From Reyranella sp. (GTDB taxonomy: Bacteria > Pseudomonadota > Alphaproteobacteria > Reyranellales > Reyranellaceae), in NCBI GenBank assembly GCA_016780605.1, contig JADHLS010000220.1:1-7985 (forward strand): DNA of 7,985 nt, read 5' to 3'. A program made the position numbers and the translations under genes. Shown here piece by piece: positions 6,222-7,985 of the stretch (positions are counted from its first letter, which is position 1; each line of letters starts with the position of its first letter). The notes under the pieces were generated by a model. It did not search any database and had not been told where the DNA came from. It saw only the letters and a list, made by a program, of their open reading frames with translations.

Positions 6222-7236
6222 ATTGCTTGAGCTCGAACAGCAGCAGGATGTTGCGCTGGAGCGGATTGAAATTGTCGTCCGAGATCAGCCAGAGCAGCGT
6301 CTCGCCGCGCATGCCCTTGGTCACCGCCAGCCCTTCGAGATTGTCCACCGCATAGGGCGAGGCAAGGCGCGCGAGCTCCTCGGCCTGCACCGTGCCGCCG
6401 GCGACGAGCTGGCTGGCAGGGAAACGCATGACGCGAACGCGCACGCCCCGGGCGAAATCGAAGGCGCGCTCGAGCACGGCGTACGAGCCGTCGGGCATCC
6501 GGGCGATCGCTGTCGGCCGGAAATCGGGAATGGTGGCGTAGCTGAACGAGGTCCATTGGTAGCGCCCGCCGGCTCCCGGCGTGCCGATCCAGCCCACCAC
6601 CGTATCAGGCCGCAGGCTGTATTCCTCGCTGATCGCAATCACCCGGCCATCGCCCAGCGCCGTCATCGCCTCGATGCCGCCGTTGGAGGGTTGGCGGCCA
6701 ATGTCGGCCGGCCCCTCGAATGGCACCGGCGTCGCCGTCAGCGTCGAATAGCGCCAGATCCGGTGGTTGCGCTCGAAGGCCACGAGCCATGAACCGTCGG
6801 GCAGCTGCGCCATCGCCTCGGCGTCGGCCTCGGCCTTGCTCGCGATCAGTCGGCCATCGAGACCGTGCAGCTGGCCGATGCGCGCGTTGCTGAGACCGGC
6901 AAGGTTCGCCTCGCCGTCGTATTCGATATTAGCGGTGAGCCAGGCACCTTCGTCGGAGATCGAGGTCAGCTGCTTGCCGTCGGGCGAGACGTGCAGATCC
7001 GACCAGCCGCCGAAATTGGGCGAGTTGGCCGTCATCATGATGCCGCCGCGCCAGACGAGCTTGCCGATCGTCTTGGCCGACGGATCGTCGATCTTGAACG
7101 GCTGCGAGGAGCTCCGGATCTCGAGCGGCTGTTCCTGAGCGACCGCCGCCGGCGGCGACGCCCCGGTGCAGGCGGTCGCCAGAAGGCAGATGACGAAGAG
7201 GGTGCGGAGGACGGTACGCAAGGTGGGCGCGGCCAC
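6220..7236 (-). CDS. Secreted phytase-like esterase ("esterase-like activity of phytase" family)
   Basis: This 338-residue exported protein matches the phytase-like family PF13449, a predicted beta-propeller. Despite the name, the family's substrate and activity are poorly defined. Recognisable parts are G-G-W-S-D-L-H-V-S-P-D-G (76-87), I-S-D-E-G-A-W-L (93-100), E-A-D-A-E-A-M (136-142), G-G-I-E-A-M (186-191), R-P-T-A-I-A-R (240-246), D-N-L-E-G-L (298-303) and S-D-D-N-F-N-P-L-Q-R (319-328). The N-terminus has arginines, a hydrophobic core (about 9-20) and L-A-T-A-C ending at C23. That fits a relaxed lipobox, so it may be a lipoprotein; the alternative is Sec cleavage after A-V-A (31-33). The start is a GTG at 7236, two bases after the cobT TGA, and translation is probably coupled to cobT. 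It shares a terminator with convergent rpmB. Confidence 0.88.
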   Translation of the reverse strand: MAAPTLRTVLRTLFVICLLATACTGASPPAAVAQEQPLEIRSSSQPFKIDDPSAKTIGKLVWRGGIMMTANSPNFGGWSDLHVSPDGKQLTSISDEGAWLTANIEYDGEANLAGLSNARIGQLHGLDGRLIASKAEADAEAMAQLPDGSWLVAFERNHRIWRYSTLTATPVPFEGPADIGRQPSNGGIEAMTALGDGRVIAISEEYSLRPDTVVGWIGTPGAGGRYQWTSFSYATIPDFRPTAIARMPDGSYAVLERAFDFARGVRVRVMRFPASQLVAGGTVQAEELARLASPYAVDNLEGLAVTKGMRGETLLWLISDDNFNPLQRNILLLFELKQ

Positions 7237-7238
7237 GA

Positions 7239-7985
7239 TCAGGCGGCGCGCCGCCCCGTCTTGCCGCCGGGCGTCTTGGCACCGCTGCGGGAGGCCGTCC
7301 GCTGGCCGCGGGCTGCGCGCGCGGTCTTGGTGTCCTCCTCGTCGAACAGCGAGGCGAGCTGCTCCATCATCGTGCCGCCCAGCTGGTCGGCGTCGACGAT
7401 GGTGACGGCGCGCCGGTAGTAGCGCGTGACGTCGTGGCCGATGCCGATCGCGATCAGCTCGATCGGCGAGCGAGTCTCGATCCAGTCGATGACATCGCGC
7501 AGATGGCGCTCGAGGTAGTTGCCCGGATTGACCGACAGCGTCGAATCATCGACCGGCGCGCCGTCCGAGATCACCATCAGGATCTTGCGTTCCTCGGTGC
7601 GCGGCAGCAGGCGGTTGTGCGCCCACAGAAGCGCCTCGCCGTCGATGTTCTCCTTGAGGATGCCCTCGCGCAGCATCAGGCCCAGGCTCTTGCGGGCGCG
7701 CCGCCACGGCGCGTCGGCCGGCTTGTAGATGATGTGCCGGAGATCGTTGAGGCGGCCCGGGTTGGCGGGCTTGCCGGCGGCCAGCCACTGCTCGCGGCTC
7801 TGGCCGCCCTTCCAGGCTCGCGTCGTGAAGCCCAGGATCTCGACCTTGACGCCGCAGCGCTCGAGCGTGCGGGCGAGAATGTCGGCGCTCATCGCCGCGA
7901 CCGTGATCGGCCGCCCGCGCATCGAGCCCGAGTTGTCGATCAGCAGCGACACCACGGTGTCGCGGAAGTTTGTCTCCTTCTCCTT
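7239..7985 (-). CDS. cobT: Cobaltochelatase subunit CobT, C-terminal part (5' end outside window)
   Basis: The frame is open from the window edge and ends at TGA (7241-7239), giving 248 residues, roughly the last 40% of CobT as I recall its length. CobT works with the AAA+ subunit CobS and the large subunit CobN in ATP-dependent cobalt insertion into hydrogenobyrinate a,c-diamide, in the aerobic cobalamin route. The fragment is the von Willebrand A domain: L-L-I-D-N-S-G-S-M with MIDAS residues D17, S19 and S21 in fragment numbering, then the CobT block [13 protein letters not shown]. The [13 protein letters not shown] stretch also fits. After the expected end (near A-S-L-F-D-E-E-D) there is a basic, Arg/Lys/Ala/Gly-rich tail of about 27 residues. 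The GTG at 7955 is an internal valine, not the start, because homology continues upstream. The phytase-like gene follows after 2 nt. Confidence 0.95.
   Translation of the reverse strand, partial: KEKETNFRDTVVSLLIDNSGSMRGRPITVAAMSADILARTLERCGVKVEILGFTTRAWKGGQSREQWLAAGKPANPGRLNDLRHIIYKPADAPWRRARKSLGLMLREGILKENIDGEALLWAHNRLLPRTEERKILMVISDGAPVDDSTLSVNPGNYLERHLRDVIDWIETRSPIELIAIGIGHDVTRYYRRAVTIVDADQLGGTMMEQLASLFDEEDTKTARAARGQRTASRSGAKTPGGKTGRRAA

Noticed and set aside
6190..6792. 200-residue plus-strand open frame opposite the phytase-like gene
   Set aside because: It begins within the rpmB tail and crosses the shared terminator, and its translation shows no family. The minus strand carries clear PF13449 motifs.
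7955..7957. Possible GTG start for the VWA-domain protein
   Set aside because: CobT-like sequence continues upstream to the window edge, so this GTG is an internal valine in a truncated view of a longer gene.

Overview
The window is about 8 kb of GC-rich, densely packed bacterial chromosome. The gene set points to an alphaproteobacterium: an aerobic-type CobT cobaltochelatase subunit, a secreted phytase-like esterase beside cobT, a 101-residue L28, an Atm1-type ABC exporter, a DUF3108 protein and a MeaB GTPase. The exact order or genus (rhizobial or rhodospirillalean) cannot be fixed from sequence alone. Nothing resembles an insertion sequence, prophage, CRISPR array or tRNA, and the base composition looks even throughout.

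Layout. Left edge: the 3' end of an FkbM-type methyltransferase gene (+) runs tail-to-tail into a secreted DUF3108 protein (-) with only 14 bp between stop codons. A 104-bp divergent gap (1243-1346) then separates DUF3108 from a compact four-gene (+) run: atm1-type exporter, MFS transporter, meaB and a ycgN-family cysteine-cluster gene. These overlap by 14 nt, are spaced by 15 nt, and overlap by 11 nt, in that order, so they look like one operon. After a 73-bp gap holding a possible promoter and a hairpin with a T-run comes rpmB (L28, +). It converges with a (-) pair: cobT (5' part outside the window), then a phytase-like esterase gene starting 2 nt after the cobT stop. rpmB and the esterase gene share one symmetric terminator.

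How the parts relate. CobT belongs to the cobalt-insertion complex of aerobic cobalamin synthesis. MeaB protects and loads cobalamin-dependent methylmalonyl-CoA mutase. Atm1-type exporters move glutathione-linked sulfur or metal compounds, and YcgN-family proteins carry a conserved cysteine cluster thought to bind metal. The neighbourhood therefore leans toward metal and cofactor metabolism, but nothing here shows that these genes act in one pathway.

I see mostly ordinary core genome and no convincing undescribed system. The points most worth a second look are the compact rpmB leader (a promoter-like element on the ycgN stop codon followed at once by overlapping hairpins), the rpmB stop codon lying in a bidirectional terminator loop, the Atm1/MFS/MeaB/YcgN gene combination, and a valine where I expect the second arginine of a glutathione-contacting pair in the Atm1-type exporter.
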